Assembly (NCBI RefSeq): GCF_039680535.1
Contig: NZ_JBDKSS010000023.1
Span: forward strand, 62,001-126,000
Length of the DNA: 64,000 nt
Reading direction: 5' to 3'
DNA from: Parvibaculum sp039680535
Lineage (GTDB): Bacteria > Pseudomonadota > Alphaproteobacteria > Parvibaculales > Parvibaculaceae
Below are positions 16,833-25,828 of this stretch, one piece after another. The notes beneath the pieces were generated by a model. That model was not told the origin of the DNA, made no database searches, and was given only the letters and a program-made list of their open reading frames with translations. A program made the translations under genes and the position numbers. Position 1 is the stretch's first letter, and each line of letters starts with the position of its first letter.

Positions 16833-17876
16833 TCAGCGGAAGCAGTTCGCGATTTCGCCGAGCCAGCGTCTGACGTTTTCCTTCTCCGTGGTGCCGGGCG
16901 CCTTTCCGTTGCGCACGAGAATGAGGTCGATATCGGGCGCAATGACTGTGAACTGGCCCTCATAGCCATTGGCCGAAAAGGAGCCTGGCCCGCCGAGTCC
17001 AAGCCACCAATGTGCGCCATAGGGGCCGTCGGGCGTCGTCTCCTGCTGCCATGTCGGTGTGCGGGCATAATCGACCCAACCCGGCGGCAGAATGCGCCTT
17101 CCGTCCCAGACGCCGCCGCGCATATAGAGCAGGCCGAAGCGCGCAAAGTCGCGCGGCGTCGAGAAGCAGAAGGACGAGCCGATGAATGTTCCGGCCTTGT
17201 CGAATTTCGGCCGCGGCGATTTCATGCCGATGGGATCGAAGAGACGCCCCCGCATGAACCGTTCGAAATCCGGGCCGAAGGCGTCAGCAGCCTGGGCAGC
17301 ACAGCGGCTGACGATGTTCGTCGTTCCGCTCGCATAGGAATAGAAGGAGCCGGGCTTGTGCGCGAGAGGGAAGGAGGCGGCGAAATGCGCCACATCGTCC
17401 TTGCCCTTGCCCCAGAGCATCTCGACCACGTCGGAGGGACGATCGGGCGAATATTCCTCAATGAAGGCGAGGCCGCTCGACATGCGCAGAAGGAGATCGA
17501 GTGTGATCGCGCGGCGGGGATCGTCGGTCGCCTCGCGCCATTCACGGACATCGGCCGGCGCATGAATGTCGAGTTTGCCGTCGCCCACCAGAATCCCTAC
17601 CAGCGCCTGCGTGATGCTTTTGGCTTCCGACCATGAGGGGCAGGTGACGTCGGGACCGAAATTGGGACCGTAGCGCTCATGGACCAGTCGCCCCTTGTGC
17701 ACTGCGACGAAGGCGAAGGTCTCGCCGAAGTCCCCATGCTGATGGACGAAGGGCGCATCGACCAGCGCATCGAAGCGCGCACGATCCATGCCGGTCGGCA
17801 GGTTGCCAAGCGGCCATTCCTCGGTGGGCCAGGGCGTACCGGCGGGCTGCGGGGGAAGCGGCGGCAGGAATGTCAT
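16833..17876 (-). CDS. serine hydrolase of the beta-lactamase superfamily
   Basis: A 347-residue protein with nucleophile motif SEAK at residues 83-86, the usual RMSSGLAF segment, and a probable Tyr motif in FYSYASGTTNIVS. No signal peptide is seen. The C-terminal part has WWLGLGGPGSFSANGYEGQF, the usual third-motif region. It shares an operon with the EstB-like gene and is divergent from the GH5 gene. The substrate is unknown; an ester or amide hydrolase is most likely. Confidence 0.87.
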   Translation of the reverse strand: MTFLPPLPPQPAGTPWPTEEWPLGNLPTGMDRARFDALVDAPFVHQHGDFGETFAFVAVHKGRLVHERYGPNFGPDVTCPSWSEAKSITQALVGILVGDGKLDIHAPADVREWREATDDPRRAITLDLLLRMSSGLAFIEEYSPDRPSDVVEMLWGKGKDDVAHFAASFPLAHKPGSFYSYASGTTNIVSRCAAQAADAFGPDFERFMRGRLFDPIGMKSPRPKFDKAGTFIGSSFCFSTPRDFARFGLLYMRGGVWDGRRILPPGWVDYARTPTWQQETTPDGPYGAHWWLGLGGPGSFSANGYEGQFTVIAPDIDLILVRNGKAPGTTEKENVRRWLGEIANCFR

Positions 17877-18019
17877 GCGTGGTCCGTCGAATGCGGTTGG
17901 GTTCGCTCAAAACTAACTGTTTTTTCGACATATGGGAAAGGTCCGGCAGGCACGCTAACCGTTGTGCTTGGCGGAGAGACCGCTATCCTCAATCCCAACA
18001 ACCTGATGGGGAGAAGAGA

Positions 18020-19966
18020 ATGGCGTTACCGCGGCTCCAGATCGAAGGCGAATGGTTCGAGGGCGAGGATGGCAGGACGCATATCCTGCGGGGCGTCAAT
18101 CTAGGTGGCGATTGCAAGGTTCCCTTCACGCCAAACGGGCATACGAACATTCCGACCGACTTCTCCGATCACAGGACCGTTTCCTTTGTCGGCCGCCCGT
18201 TTCCGCTCGATGAGGCGGCGGAACATCTCGGCAGACTGAAGGCCTGGGGCTTCAATTGCATCCGCCTGCTGACGACGTGGGAGGCTGTCGAACACGCCGG
18301 ACCGGGCATTCATGACGAAGCCTATCTCGACTATTTTGCCACGCTCTGCCGCATGGCGGACGCGCACGGGCTCTATGTCTTCATCGACTTCCATCAGGAT
18401 GTATGGAGCCGCATGACCGGCGGCGACGGCGCGCCGGGATGGACCTTCGAGGCGGTTGGTCTCGACTTCACGAAGTTCCATGCGGCGGGCGCCGCGCATG
18501 TGATGCAATACAAATATGATTTCACGCGCGGCGGACGGCAGGAGGACCGCTATCCGACCATGACCTGGTCGCAGAATTACCGCTATCCGGCCAACGCGCT
18601 GATGTGGACGTTCTTCTTTGCGGGCAACACGTTTTGTCCGGATTTCAAGGTTGATGGCCGCAACGTGCAGGACTTCCTGCAGGATCATTATCTCGGCGCC
18701 ATGGAGGCAGTGGCGCATCGCGTGAAGGGGCTGCCCAATGTGCTCGGCTTCGATTCACTCAACGAGCCGGGTTCGGGCTATGTCGAAAAGCATCTGAGCT
18801 ATCGCCATATCGGCCCCAGCGAGATCGATGGAAGCGGGCCGCAGCCGGGTCTTGCCTGGTCGCCGCTGGATGGGCTCGCGGTCGCGCGCGGTCTTTCGCG
18901 CGACATACCGAATTTCCGGGTCGACAAGACATTGGGCAAGGTCGTTCGCGTGGACGACGAGCGCATCAATGCCGGCAAGGTTTCGATCTGGCGCGAGGGC
19001 GTGGAATGCCCCTTTGAAAAGGAAGGCGCCTATCGCATCAAGGGCGGCGGCGTCGAGGTCGTCGACGAATTCTTCTTCATGAAACGCGGTGGACACGCCG
19101 TCAGCATGGAACGCGATTTCATGTCGCCCTTCTTCCATCGCGTGGCGGAGCGCGTGCGCGCCATCGATCCCGATTGGCTGCTTTTTGCCGAGGTCGATCC
19201 CTGGCGTCTCGGCCATGGCTTTCCGAAGGATACGCCGCGCGGCACCGTCAATGCGAGCCATTGGTATGATGTAGGCACGCTGGTGACGAAGGAGTTCCGG
19301 ATTCCCGAAACGCCCGACAAGATGCAGGCGCGGGAGGATTCCTATACGCGCAATCTCGCCTTCATCAAGAATCTGGGAAGCTCTCTCAATGAAGGTCTCG
19401 GCGCGCCGACGCTGATCGGCGAATTCGGCATTCCCTTCGATCTCGACCACGCCGCGGCCTACAAGGCATGGGCGACAGGCGATCATGGGTCGGGGCCGTG
19501 GCAGGAGCATATCGTCGCGCTCGATCTCATGTACAACGCCATGGATGCGCTGCTCATCTCCTCGACGCAATGGAACTACACGGCGTCGAACCGCAACGAT
19601 CAGGCGGTGGGCGACGGCTGGAACCAGGAAGACCTTTCCATCTATTCCGCCGATCAGCGCGGATCGTCCAGCGACATCAACAGTGGCGGTCGCGCGCTCG
19701 AGGGATTTGTCAGGCCCTATGCGCGAACGACGGCGGGCCGTCCGCTGAAGATGAAGTTCAAGCGCGAGACGGGCGCATTCCGTTATGTCTATGAGGCGAC
19801 GCGCGAGGGCGAGACCGAAATCTTCGTGCCGAGGCTTCAATATCCCAAGGGCTTCACGGTCGAGGTCGAAGGCGGTGCGGCGGTGCGTGACGACGCCAAT
19901 CAGCGCCTGCTCGTGCGGGCGGATATGCCCGGCAAGGTGGGCGTCAGCATCGCGCGAATTGGTTAG
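18020..19966 (+). CDS. glycoside hydrolase family 5, endoglycoceramidase-related
   Basis: The 648-residue enzyme starts at ATG 18020 after GGGGAGAAGAG; the frame is open to 17870 but lies over the divergent gene's start. The GH5 barrel opens with RGVNLGGDCKVP, has VFIDFHQDVWSR, the acid/base Glu249 in LNEPGSG and the nucleophile Glu468 in IGEFGIP. A long insert lies between them and a beta-rich domain (about 560-648) follows. No signal peptide is visible, which is unusual for a polysaccharide-degrading GH5 and fits the intracellular glucosylceramide or steryl-glucoside hydrolase group (EGCrP-like); that assignment is from memory of the family. Confidence 0.82.
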   Translation: MALPRLQIEGEWFEGEDGRTHILRGVNLGGDCKVPFTPNGHTNIPTDFSDHRTVSFVGRPFPLDEAAEHLGRLKAWGFNCIRLLTTWEAVEHAGPGIHDEAYLDYFATLCRMADAHGLYVFIDFHQDVWSRMTGGDGAPGWTFEAVGLDFTKFHAAGAAHVMQYKYDFTRGGRQEDRYPTMTWSQNYRYPANALMWTFFFAGNTFCPDFKVDGRNVQDFLQDHYLGAMEAVAHRVKGLPNVLGFDSLNEPGSGYVEKHLSYRHIGPSEIDGSGPQPGLAWSPLDGLAVARGLSRDIPNFRVDKTLGKVVRVDDERINAGKVSIWREGVECPFEKEGAYRIKGGGVEVVDEFFFMKRGGHAVSMERDFMSPFFHRVAERVRAIDPDWLLFAEVDPWRLGHGFPKDTPRGTVNASHWYDVGTLVTKEFRIPETPDKMQAREDSYTRNLAFIKNLGSSLNEGLGAPTLIGEFGIPFDLDHAAAYKAWATGDHGSGPWQEHIVALDLMYNAMDALLISSTQWNYTASNRNDQAVGDGWNQEDLSIYSADQRGSSSDINSGGRALEGFVRPYARTTAGRPLKMKFKRETGAFRYVYEATREGETEIFVPRLQYPKGFTVEVEGGAAVRDDANQRLLVRADMPGKVGVSIARIG

Positions 19967-20724
19967 CCGGTAAGCGAGGCCGATATTTCCTCGGCGGCAG
20001 CGCGCATGGGCGCGAGGTAGCGGCGCGCTGCCTCCTCGTCGCTCATTGCCGAGCCGAAATAGCGCATGGTGAGCGCCGCCACGACTTCGTCTCCCTGCAT
20101 GACGGGGATGGCGAGACCGGTGGCCAGTTCGTCCGGCATTGGAACCGTCGAGGCGTAGCCGAGCCTGCGGATGCTCGCGATGAGCCGCGTGACCGCCTTG
20201 TCATCCTTCGCCATGGCGTTCATCGGCGCTTTCGACGCGCGTAAAACGGCCAGGATCGTCTGGCGCTCCGTCTCCGGACAGAAGGCGATATAGGCGCGGC
20301 CAAGCGCGGACAGGAGAATGGGCAGGCGCGCATCGAGATAATTTGGACCGGTGCCGAGCGGGCTTTTGTGAAGTGTGCCGGCGCGCACGATCATGGCGTC
20401 GCCGTCGAAGGTCGCGAGCGCGACGGGCCATTTATATTTCGCGGTCAGCGCGTGCATGATGGGCCGCGCCACCTCGACGACGCGGTCGGTATGCCGGAAG
20501 CCGTCGGACAGTTGGAGAACGCGATCGGTGAGGCCGTAGCCCGCGCGGCGTGAGACGCGGCGCACATATTTGCCGGCAATCAGGGTGTCGAGCAGGCGAA
20601 CAAGCGTCGGTTTCGGCAGCGCGGTTCGCTGGTGAAGCCGCTCAAGCGTGGTCACCGTCTCCTCGTTGAGCACCTCGAGAATGCGCAGCGCCCGGAGGAC
20701 GGGCTGTACAGGCTCCTTGTCCAT
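19963..20724 (-). CDS. IclR-family transcriptional regulator
   Basis: A 253-residue protein. The N-terminal winged HTH (about residues 12-70) contains LERLHQRTALPKPTLVRLLDTL, and the C-terminal IclR effector domain (about 80-250) contains LSALGRAYIAF. ATG 20724 is chosen because the longer frame (20745) would start inside a palindrome. Its 3' end overlaps the GH5 stop by 4 bp on the opposite strand. It is divergent from the DUF1214/DUF1254 pair, which it may control. Confidence 0.9.
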   Translation of the reverse strand: MDKEPVQPVLRALRILEVLNEETVTTLERLHQRTALPKPTLVRLLDTLIAGKYVRRVSRRAGYGLTDRVLQLSDGFRHTDRVVEVARPIMHALTAKYKWPVALATFDGDAMIVRAGTLHKSPLGTGPNYLDARLPILLSALGRAYIAFCPETERQTILAVLRASKAPMNAMAKDDKAVTRLIASIRRLGYASTVPMPDELATGLAIPVMQGDEVVAALTMRYFGSAMSDEEAARRYLAPMRAAAEEISASLTG

Positions 20725-20735
20725 GGGGCGATGAT

Positions 20736-20754
20736 AATTCCGCATTGCGGAATT
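20736..20754. promoter_or_regulatory. palindrome AATTCCGC-ATT-GCGGAATT, candidate IclR operator
   Basis: A perfect 8-bp inverted repeat with a 3-bp centre, 11 bp upstream of the IclR start and 84 bp upstream of the divergent operon. TTCCGC/GCGGAA dyads are typical of IclR-family sites, so autoregulation is likely. Confidence 0.7.
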
Positions 20755-20838
20755 GCAAAACTTTGATCGCGCCTCGGCGGGCTCCTCGCGTCTAGTAATG
20801 GCCGGTTCCGACCGGAACGCCGAAATGGAGGAAGCGGA

Positions 20839-21414
20839 ATGAAAAAGATCGCCTATTGGGGCGGCATGATCGTGCTGGGCATTGCGCTCGGCCTCGGATC
20901 GGCGCGCATGATGCTGGGGCTTGGCCAGCTCGATGGCGGCTACAGCGTTGGGCCCTGGAAGACAGGTACCGATTTCGGCAGCGCGAGTGCTGGCATGTAT
21001 ACGCGGGCGCGTGTCGCTCTTTACGGGCTTCTCGCGCTCGACAAGAAGGAAACGCTTTATTATACAGCGCAGACGGACGATTCAGGCGCGCCCTTGTCCG
21101 GCAACTGCACCTATGTGGTCGAAGGCAAGGATCTCGCCGCGCGCTGGTGGAGCGTGACGGCCTATGGCCCGGACAGCTTCCTCATTCCGAACGAAGCCAA
21201 CATCTACTCATTCGCCAAGACGACCGTGAAGCGCGAGGCCGATGGGCATTACATCGTGCGCGTCTCGGCGGAGCGTCAGCAAGGCAACTGGCTGCCCGTC
21301 AAGGCGGGGGAAAGCTTCGACATGACGGCCCGCTTTTACAATCCGGATCAATCCGTCCAGGCCGCGCCGGGTTCGGCCAAACTTCCGCATATCGTGAAGG
21401 AGAGCTGCAAATGA
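20839..21414 (+). CDS. DUF1214-domain membrane-anchored protein
   Basis: A 191-residue protein starting at ATG 20839 after GGAGGAAGCGGA. One N-terminal helix (MIVLGIALGLGSARMML) probably anchors it, and the rest is the DUF1214 fold (WWSVTAYGPDSFLIPNEANIYSFAKT, then YIVRVSAERQQGNWLPV). In many bacteria DUF1254 and DUF1214 are one protein; here the following gene carries the other half, overlapping by ATGA. Function is not established. Confidence 0.85.
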   Translation: MKKIAYWGGMIVLGIALGLGSARMMLGLGQLDGGYSVGPWKTGTDFGSASAGMYTRARVALYGLLALDKKETLYYTAQTDDSGAPLSGNCTYVVEGKDLAARWWSVTAYGPDSFLIPNEANIYSFAKTTVKREADGHYIVRVSAERQQGNWLPVKAGESFDMTARFYNPDQSVQAAPGSAKLPHIVKESCK

Positions 21415-21944
21415 AGCGTGTCCTGACATTCGTTGTCGGCGCCGCGATCGTGGCAGGCGCCGTTCATGTGGCAGTTGTCTGGGCGCTTCCCCGCGTTATC
21501 ATGACGAAGGTGATGAGCGCGGTGGCGGGCGATGCGAAGGTGAACGAGTTCGCCGAGCTGCCGCTGGCGACCTCCGCCGCGCGGCGTGTCGTCCGGCCGA
21601 GCCCGGATCTCGCCTATTCGATCTGCATTCTCGATCTCTCGAAGGGGCCGGTGCGTGTGCAGGTGCCGCTGACCGAGCCCTATACCTCGGTCGCGCTCTA
21701 TTCGTCGACGACGGATAATTACTTTGTGCGTAACGATCGCGACGCGAAGGGCAGGGAGCTCGACGTTGTCATCCTGCCCAAGGGCGCTTCCGCGCCAGCG
21801 GACGTTCCGACGGGTGCCGATGTTGTGACGGCGCCGACCGCAAAGGGGCTCGTGCTGGTGCGTCGCGTGGTCGAGAGCCCGGAGGCATTCCCGGCGCTCG
21901 ATGAAGCCCGCAAGAGGGGGACCTGCGCTTCCCTTCATGGGTGA
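21411..21944 (+). CDS. DUF1254-domain membrane-anchored protein
   Basis: The 177-residue protein starts at ATG 21411, overlapping the previous stop by 4 bp. One N-terminal helix (FVVGAAIVAGAVHVAVVWAL) precedes the DUF1254-like segment (LAYSICILDLSKGPVRVQVPL, then YTSVALYSSTTDNYFVRNDR). It forms a two-gene operon with the DUF1214 gene, probably acting as a heterodimer equivalent of the fused protein. The role is unknown. Confidence 0.82.
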   Translation: MKRVLTFVVGAAIVAGAVHVAVVWALPRVIMTKVMSAVAGDAKVNEFAELPLATSAARRVVRPSPDLAYSICILDLSKGPVRVQVPLTEPYTSVALYSSTTDNYFVRNDRDAKGRELDVVILPKGASAPADVPTGADVVTAPTAKGLVLVRRVVESPEAFPALDEARKRGTCASLHG

Positions 21945-21992
21945 GCGCCGAACGGGGCCGCGGTCCGAGGAGGGAGCGCGGCCCCGGTTCGT

Positions 21993-24086
21993 TCAGGCCC
22001 GATCGCTGATCGCGAGCGCGAAAGAGAAGACGAGCGCGACTTCCTTCAGCCGCTCGAAACGGCCGGGTGCGCCGCCATGGCCCGCATCCATGTTGATGCG
22101 CAGCAGCGTCAGGTTTCCGTCAGTGCGCAGCGCGCGGAGCCTCGCCGCCCATTTGGCCGGCTCCCAATAGGTGACGCGCGGATCGGTGAGACCGCCAAGC
22201 GCCAGGATGTGCGGATAGGCCTGCGCCCGGACATTGTCGTAAGGCGAATAGGACGCCATGTATCTGTAGGCGTTCTCATCTTCGATGGGATTGCCCCATT
22301 CGTTCCATTCGGGCGGCGTCAAGGGCAGCGATGCGTCGAGCATCGTCGCCATGACATCGACAAAAGGCACTTCGGCGATGATGCCGTTGAAGAGGTCCGG
22401 CGCCATGTTGGCGACTGCGCCCATCAGCATGCCGCCTGCGCTGCCGCCATGGCCGACGATCCGGCCGCGCGAGGTGAAGCCTTCCTTCGCGAGATGCTCG
22501 CCGGCGGCGATGAAATCCGCGAAGGTGTTGCGCTTCTTCATGAGCTTGCCGTCGGAATACCAGCGATAGCCCTTTTCCATGCCGCCGCGAATATGAGCGA
22601 TGGCGTAGACAAAGCCGCGATCGACAAGCGAAAGGGCCGTCACCGAAAATGAGGCGGGGATGCTGATCCCGTATGAGCCATAGCCATAGAGCAGGCATGG
22701 CGCGCTGCCGTCGAGCTTCGTCGTCCTGCGATAGAGCAGCGAGACGGGAACGAGTTCGCCGTCCGGCGCGGTGGCGAAGATCCGACGCGTAACATAGTCT
22801 GCGGGATTGTGGCCTGAGGGAACTTCCTGACGCTTCCGCAATGTGCGCTCGCGACTCTCCATGTCGTAGTCATAGACTTCGGCGGGCGTCGTCATGGAGT
22901 TGTAGGAAAAGCGTGTGCGTGTGGTGTCGTACTCGTAGCCAGCCGAAAGGTTGAGATCGTAGGCCTCCTCGTCGAAGCCGATTTCGTGTTCAGTGCCGTC
23001 GCCGAGGCGGCGGATGACGATCCGGCTCAGACCGTCGCGGCGTTCGAGCCGCGCGTGGTGGTTGCGATAGGCAACATGCGAAAGGACGAGCGTGCCGGGA
23101 CGATGGGGCACGAAGTCGCGCCAGTTTGCGCGTTCAGGCGCGGCAGCGGGCGCTTCCATGAGCTTGAAGTCTTCTGCTTCTCCGAGATTGGTGAGAATGA
23201 GAAAGCGTTCCCGGTCGGCGTCATGCTCGATGTCGTATTCGACGCCATGCTCGCGAGCGGCGACGAGACGCGGCGGCGTTTCGGGCGCATCCGCCGGAAT
23301 GAGGCGGATTTCGCTGGTCTGATGGTCATGCGTGTCGATGAGCAGGAAGCGGCCGCTCTGCGTCTTGCCGACGCCGACATAAAAGGCGTGGTCTTCTTCC
23401 TCATAGACGAGCGTGTCGTCCGTCGCGGACGTGCCGACGACATGGCGGAAGACCTTCAGCGGTCGGTGTTCTTCGTCCACATGCACGTAGAGGAAGCTCT
23501 TGCCCTTCGCATCCCAAGCGATGTCGCCCGATGTATCGGAAATCTCGTCGGCAAGGTCCTTTCCGCTCGCGGCGTCGCGGATGCGGATCGTGAAATATTC
23601 CGAGCCCTTGCGATCCGTCGACCAGGCAATGAGATCATGCGTCGGTGCGTGATCGACTTCGCCGATGCGGAAATAGGCTTCGCCTTCCGCTTCCTTGTTG
23701 CAGTCGAGAAGGACTTGCTCCGCGTCGTCCGCGTTGCGGCGGCAGAAGATCGGATGCTGCGAGCCTTGCGCGTAGCGGAGGTAATAGGCGAAAGGGCCAT
23801 CGGGCGAGGGAACGGAGGAGTCTTCCTCCTTGATGCGGCCCTTCATCTCGGCGAAGAGCGTCGCCCGCAAATCCTCAAGCGGCGCGAGTGCTGCATCCGT
23901 GTAGTCGTTCTCGGCTTCGAGATAGGCGCGAATTTCGGGTGAGAGCGCGCCCGGGTCTCGCATGACGTCGCGCCAGTTCGGATCGCGCAGCCACGCATAA
24001 TCGTCGGTGCGGGTAATCCCGTGATGCGTATCGGATTGCGCATGCCTTGCGGCGACCGGCGCGACGGCGGGAGGCGTGAGATTCAT
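21993..24086 (-). CDS. ptrB: oligopeptidase B, prolyl oligopeptidase family S9A
   Basis: A 697-residue cytoplasmic serine peptidase that cleaves small peptides after Arg or Lys. Residues about 1-400 form the propeller with the DDYAWLRDP start, and about 420-697 the alpha/beta hydrolase domain. The triad is visible: Ser549 in GHGGSAGG, Asp635 in GGLTDPRV and His670 in DAGHGGAPGR, with spacings close to those of E. coli PtrB. The MsrB gene lies upstream on the same strand, separated by a dispersed repeat. Confidence 0.93.
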   Translation of the reverse strand: MNLTPPAVAPVAARHAQSDTHHGITRTDDYAWLRDPNWRDVMRDPGALSPEIRAYLEAENDYTDAALAPLEDLRATLFAEMKGRIKEEDSSVPSPDGPFAYYLRYAQGSQHPIFCRRNADDAEQVLLDCNKEAEGEAYFRIGEVDHAPTHDLIAWSTDRKGSEYFTIRIRDAASGKDLADEISDTSGDIAWDAKGKSFLYVHVDEEHRPLKVFRHVVGTSATDDTLVYEEEDHAFYVGVGKTQSGRFLLIDTHDHQTSEIRLIPADAPETPPRLVAAREHGVEYDIEHDADRERFLILTNLGEAEDFKLMEAPAAAPERANWRDFVPHRPGTLVLSHVAYRNHHARLERRDGLSRIVIRRLGDGTEHEIGFDEEAYDLNLSAGYEYDTTRTRFSYNSMTTPAEVYDYDMESRERTLRKRQEVPSGHNPADYVTRRIFATAPDGELVPVSLLYRRTTKLDGSAPCLLYGYGSYGISIPASFSVTALSLVDRGFVYAIAHIRGGMEKGYRWYSDGKLMKKRNTFADFIAAGEHLAKEGFTSRGRIVGHGGSAGGMLMGAVANMAPDLFNGIIAEVPFVDVMATMLDASLPLTPPEWNEWGNPIEDENAYRYMASYSPYDNVRAQAYPHILALGGLTDPRVTYWEPAKWAARLRALRTDGNLTLLRINMDAGHGGAPGRFERLKEVALVFSFALAISDRA

Positions 24087-24107
24087 GTTCGTGTGTTTCT
24101 TTTATTT

Positions 24108-24190
24108 GTCACCCCGGGCTTGTCCCGGGGTCCAGGGGCCGCTTGCTCGGAGCGTGTTGCCCCTGGATCCCGGCACCAGGCCGGGATGAC
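24108..24190. repeat. 83-nt dispersed palindromic element, copy 2
   Basis: Bounded by GTCA and TGAC, it has three perfect 8-bp stems: 24111-24131 (loop CTTGT), 24132-24166 (long loop with GCTTGCTCGGAGCG), and 24167-24187. The middle loop is nearly identical to the copy at 58113-58194. It lies between ptrB and msrB. Confidence 0.85.
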
Positions 24191-24203
24191 ACTTTCAATT
24201 GAA

Positions 24204-24629
24204 CTACGGCGCTTCCTGCTCGTCGTCGGGTTCGAAGTCGAGGGCGGTGCCGTTCATGCAGAAGCGCAGGCCGGTCGGGCGGGGGCCATCGGGGAAGACG
24301 TGACCGAGATGGGCTTCGCAGGTGGCGCAGCGCGCTTCGACGCGGCGCATACCGTGGGAGACGTCTTCAAGTTCTTCGATTGCCTCCGGTGCGATAGGCG
24401 CGAAGAAGCTCGGCCAGCCGGAGCCGCTTTCATATTTCGTTTCGGAGCGGAAAAGGGGCGTGCCGCAGGCGACGCAATGGAAGGTGCCCTTGCGGTGCTC
24501 GTCGAGCCAGGGGCCGGTGAAGGCGCGCTCGGTGCCGGCCTGCCGCGTCACCTGATATTGCTCGGGCGTCAGTTCCTTGCGCCATTCCGTGTCGCTCTTG
24601 ACCACCTTGGGGCGGGACTTATCGGACAT
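24204..24629 (-). CDS. msrB: peptide-methionine (R)-S-oxide reductase
   Basis: A 141-residue protein with the complete MsrB plan: zinc ligands Cys52, Cys55, Cys101 and Cys104, the ESGSGWPSFF segment, and the catalytic Cys124 in RFCMNGTALDF. It reduces methionine R-sulfoxide in oxidised proteins. No signal peptide, so it is cytoplasmic. Length is normal. Another gene of the run, maoC-like, is upstream beyond a terminator. Confidence 0.97.
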   Translation of the reverse strand: MSDKSRPKVVKSDTEWRKELTPEQYQVTRQAGTERAFTGPWLDEHRKGTFHCVACGTPLFRSETKYESGSGWPSFFAPIAPEAIEELEDVSHGMRRVEARCATCEAHLGHVFPDGPRPTGLRFCMNGTALDFEPDDEQEAP

Positions 24630-24654
24630 GGGGAACCTCCGCTGGGAGAAGAAT

Positions 24655-24681
24655 GCCCGCGCCGCAGGACGCGGCGCGGGC
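24655..24681 (-). terminator. intrinsic terminator of the MaoC-type gene
   Basis: An 11-bp perfect stem (24655-24665 with 24671-24681) and an AGGAC loop, followed on the minus strand by ATTCTTCTC. It lies 7 bp after the maoC-like stop codon. Confidence 0.75.
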
Positions 24682-24687
24682 GGAATC

Positions 24688-25140
24688 TCATTCGAAAATG
24701 AGGCTCAGCGTCTCGGCGACCATTGCCGGGCGCTCCTGGCCTTCGATCTCCATGGTCACCTCATTGGTGACCTGCCAGCCGCCGGCCTTGGGCTGGGCGT
24801 CCTTCAGCTTCACGCGGGCGCGGACCTTGGAGCCGACCGGCACCATCTGCGTGAAGCGCACCGCGTTCGAACCGTAGTTGATGCCACGGGTCGCGCTCTT
24901 GACGGTGCTGACCATGCCCATGAGGTAGGGGAGCAGCGACAGCGTCAGATAGCCATGCGCGATGGTGGGCATGCCCAGCTCTTTCTGGGTGCGCTCGGGA
25001 TTGACGTGGATCCACTGATGGTCGCCCGTCGCTTCGGCGAACTTGTTGATCCGGTCCTGGTCGATCTGGACCCAATCGCTGACGCCGATTTCGTTGCCCT
25101 TCTCGGCGATGTATTCGGCGACTGTATTGAAGGTGCGCAT
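24688..25140 (-). CDS. MaoC-family (R)-specific enoyl-CoA hydratase-like protein
   Basis: A 150-residue single hot-dog domain. The hydratase-2 motif is present with Asp40 and His45 in ATGDHQWIHVNP, and GMPTIAHGYLTLSLLP follows. Such proteins hydrate trans-2-enoyl-CoA to (R)-3-hydroxyacyl-CoA in fatty-acid breakdown or polyester supply; NodN-like relatives exist, so the substrate is uncertain. It sits alone between terminators, near an acyl-CoA synthetase and a crotonase. Confidence 0.85.
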   Translation of the reverse strand: MRTFNTVAEYIAEKGNEIGVSDWVQIDQDRINKFAEATGDHQWIHVNPERTQKELGMPTIAHGYLTLSLLPYLMGMVSTVKSATRGINYGSNAVRFTQMVPVGSKVRARVKLKDAQPKAGGWQVTNEVTMEIEGQERPAMVAETLSLIFE

Positions 25141-25258
25141 GCGCTGTCTCCCGTTCGAATTATGGGGTATTCCGCAGGGGCCGGATGGCCGGTCCCGTTG
25201 GCGGGTAACCTAGCCGCGCATGGCCGCGCCGCCAACCGGGAATCGGAGGCCGCCTTCT

Positions 25259-25741
25259 TCAGAAGGACAGGCGCATGCGGACGCGGCGGTCGTCCTCGGA
25301 ATCGGAGGTCAGGGCCTCCTCAAGCCAGCCCCAGGCCTCGCCTTCGGACACGATGACGATCTTCGAGCGCGGCCAACCAAGGGCTTCGAAGGCCCGGGCC
25401 ACATTTGAGGCGCGCTTGCGGGCCAGCCGGGCATTGGCGGCCGCGTCGCCCGTCTTGCTCGACTTGCCGAATAGGCAGATTTGCCCCGCCTGTTTGCCGG
25501 TGGCAAGGCCATGAACATATTCGATCCGCTTCTGGCCGTCCGGCTTGATGCGGCTCGAATTGGTGTCGAAGTAGACGTAGTAGTCCTGGGTGAAGGCGCG
25601 GCCGGCGCCGGGATTGTTTCGGCAACGGCCGCCATAGGTCGAAACCTCGTCCGCCATGGCTGGCGTTGCCGCGAGCGGCGCGAGAAGGGCGAAGGCAATG
25701 GCGAGACCGGCAGCGGCGCGCGTCAGATTGGCGATGTTCAT
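25259..25741 (-). CDS. OmpA-family C-terminal domain protein, secreted
   Basis: A 160-residue protein with a Sec signal peptide (AAAGLAIAFALLAPLAATPAMA) and an OmpA-type domain about residues 50-160 (YYVYFDTNSSRIKPDGQKRI, then ARLARKRASNVARAFEALG and DRRVRMRLSF). Such domains bind peptidoglycan in the periplasm. There is no beta-barrel and no lipobox, so it is a free periplasmic domain. It is monocistronic. Confidence 0.82.
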   Translation of the reverse strand: MNIANLTRAAAGLAIAFALLAPLAATPAMADEVSTYGGRCRNNPGAGRAFTQDYYVYFDTNSSRIKPDGQKRIEYVHGLATGKQAGQICLFGKSSKTGDAAANARLARKRASNVARAFEALGWPRSKIVIVSEGEAWGWLEEALTSDSEDDRRVRMRLSF

Positions 25742-25828
25742 GGTTGCCCCCTTTCAGATTCGGGGCCCAAGTTAGCACATCGAACGGCGGAAACGATGCG
25801 GGCGGCCAGTGGCCGCCCGCAGGTCAGA

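Noticed and set aside
24108..24190. tRNA-like cloverleaf appearance of the dispersed repeat
   Set aside because: Stem lengths and loops do not fit a tRNA (no T-loop or anticodon arm pattern), and the same plan recurs at other intergenic sites.
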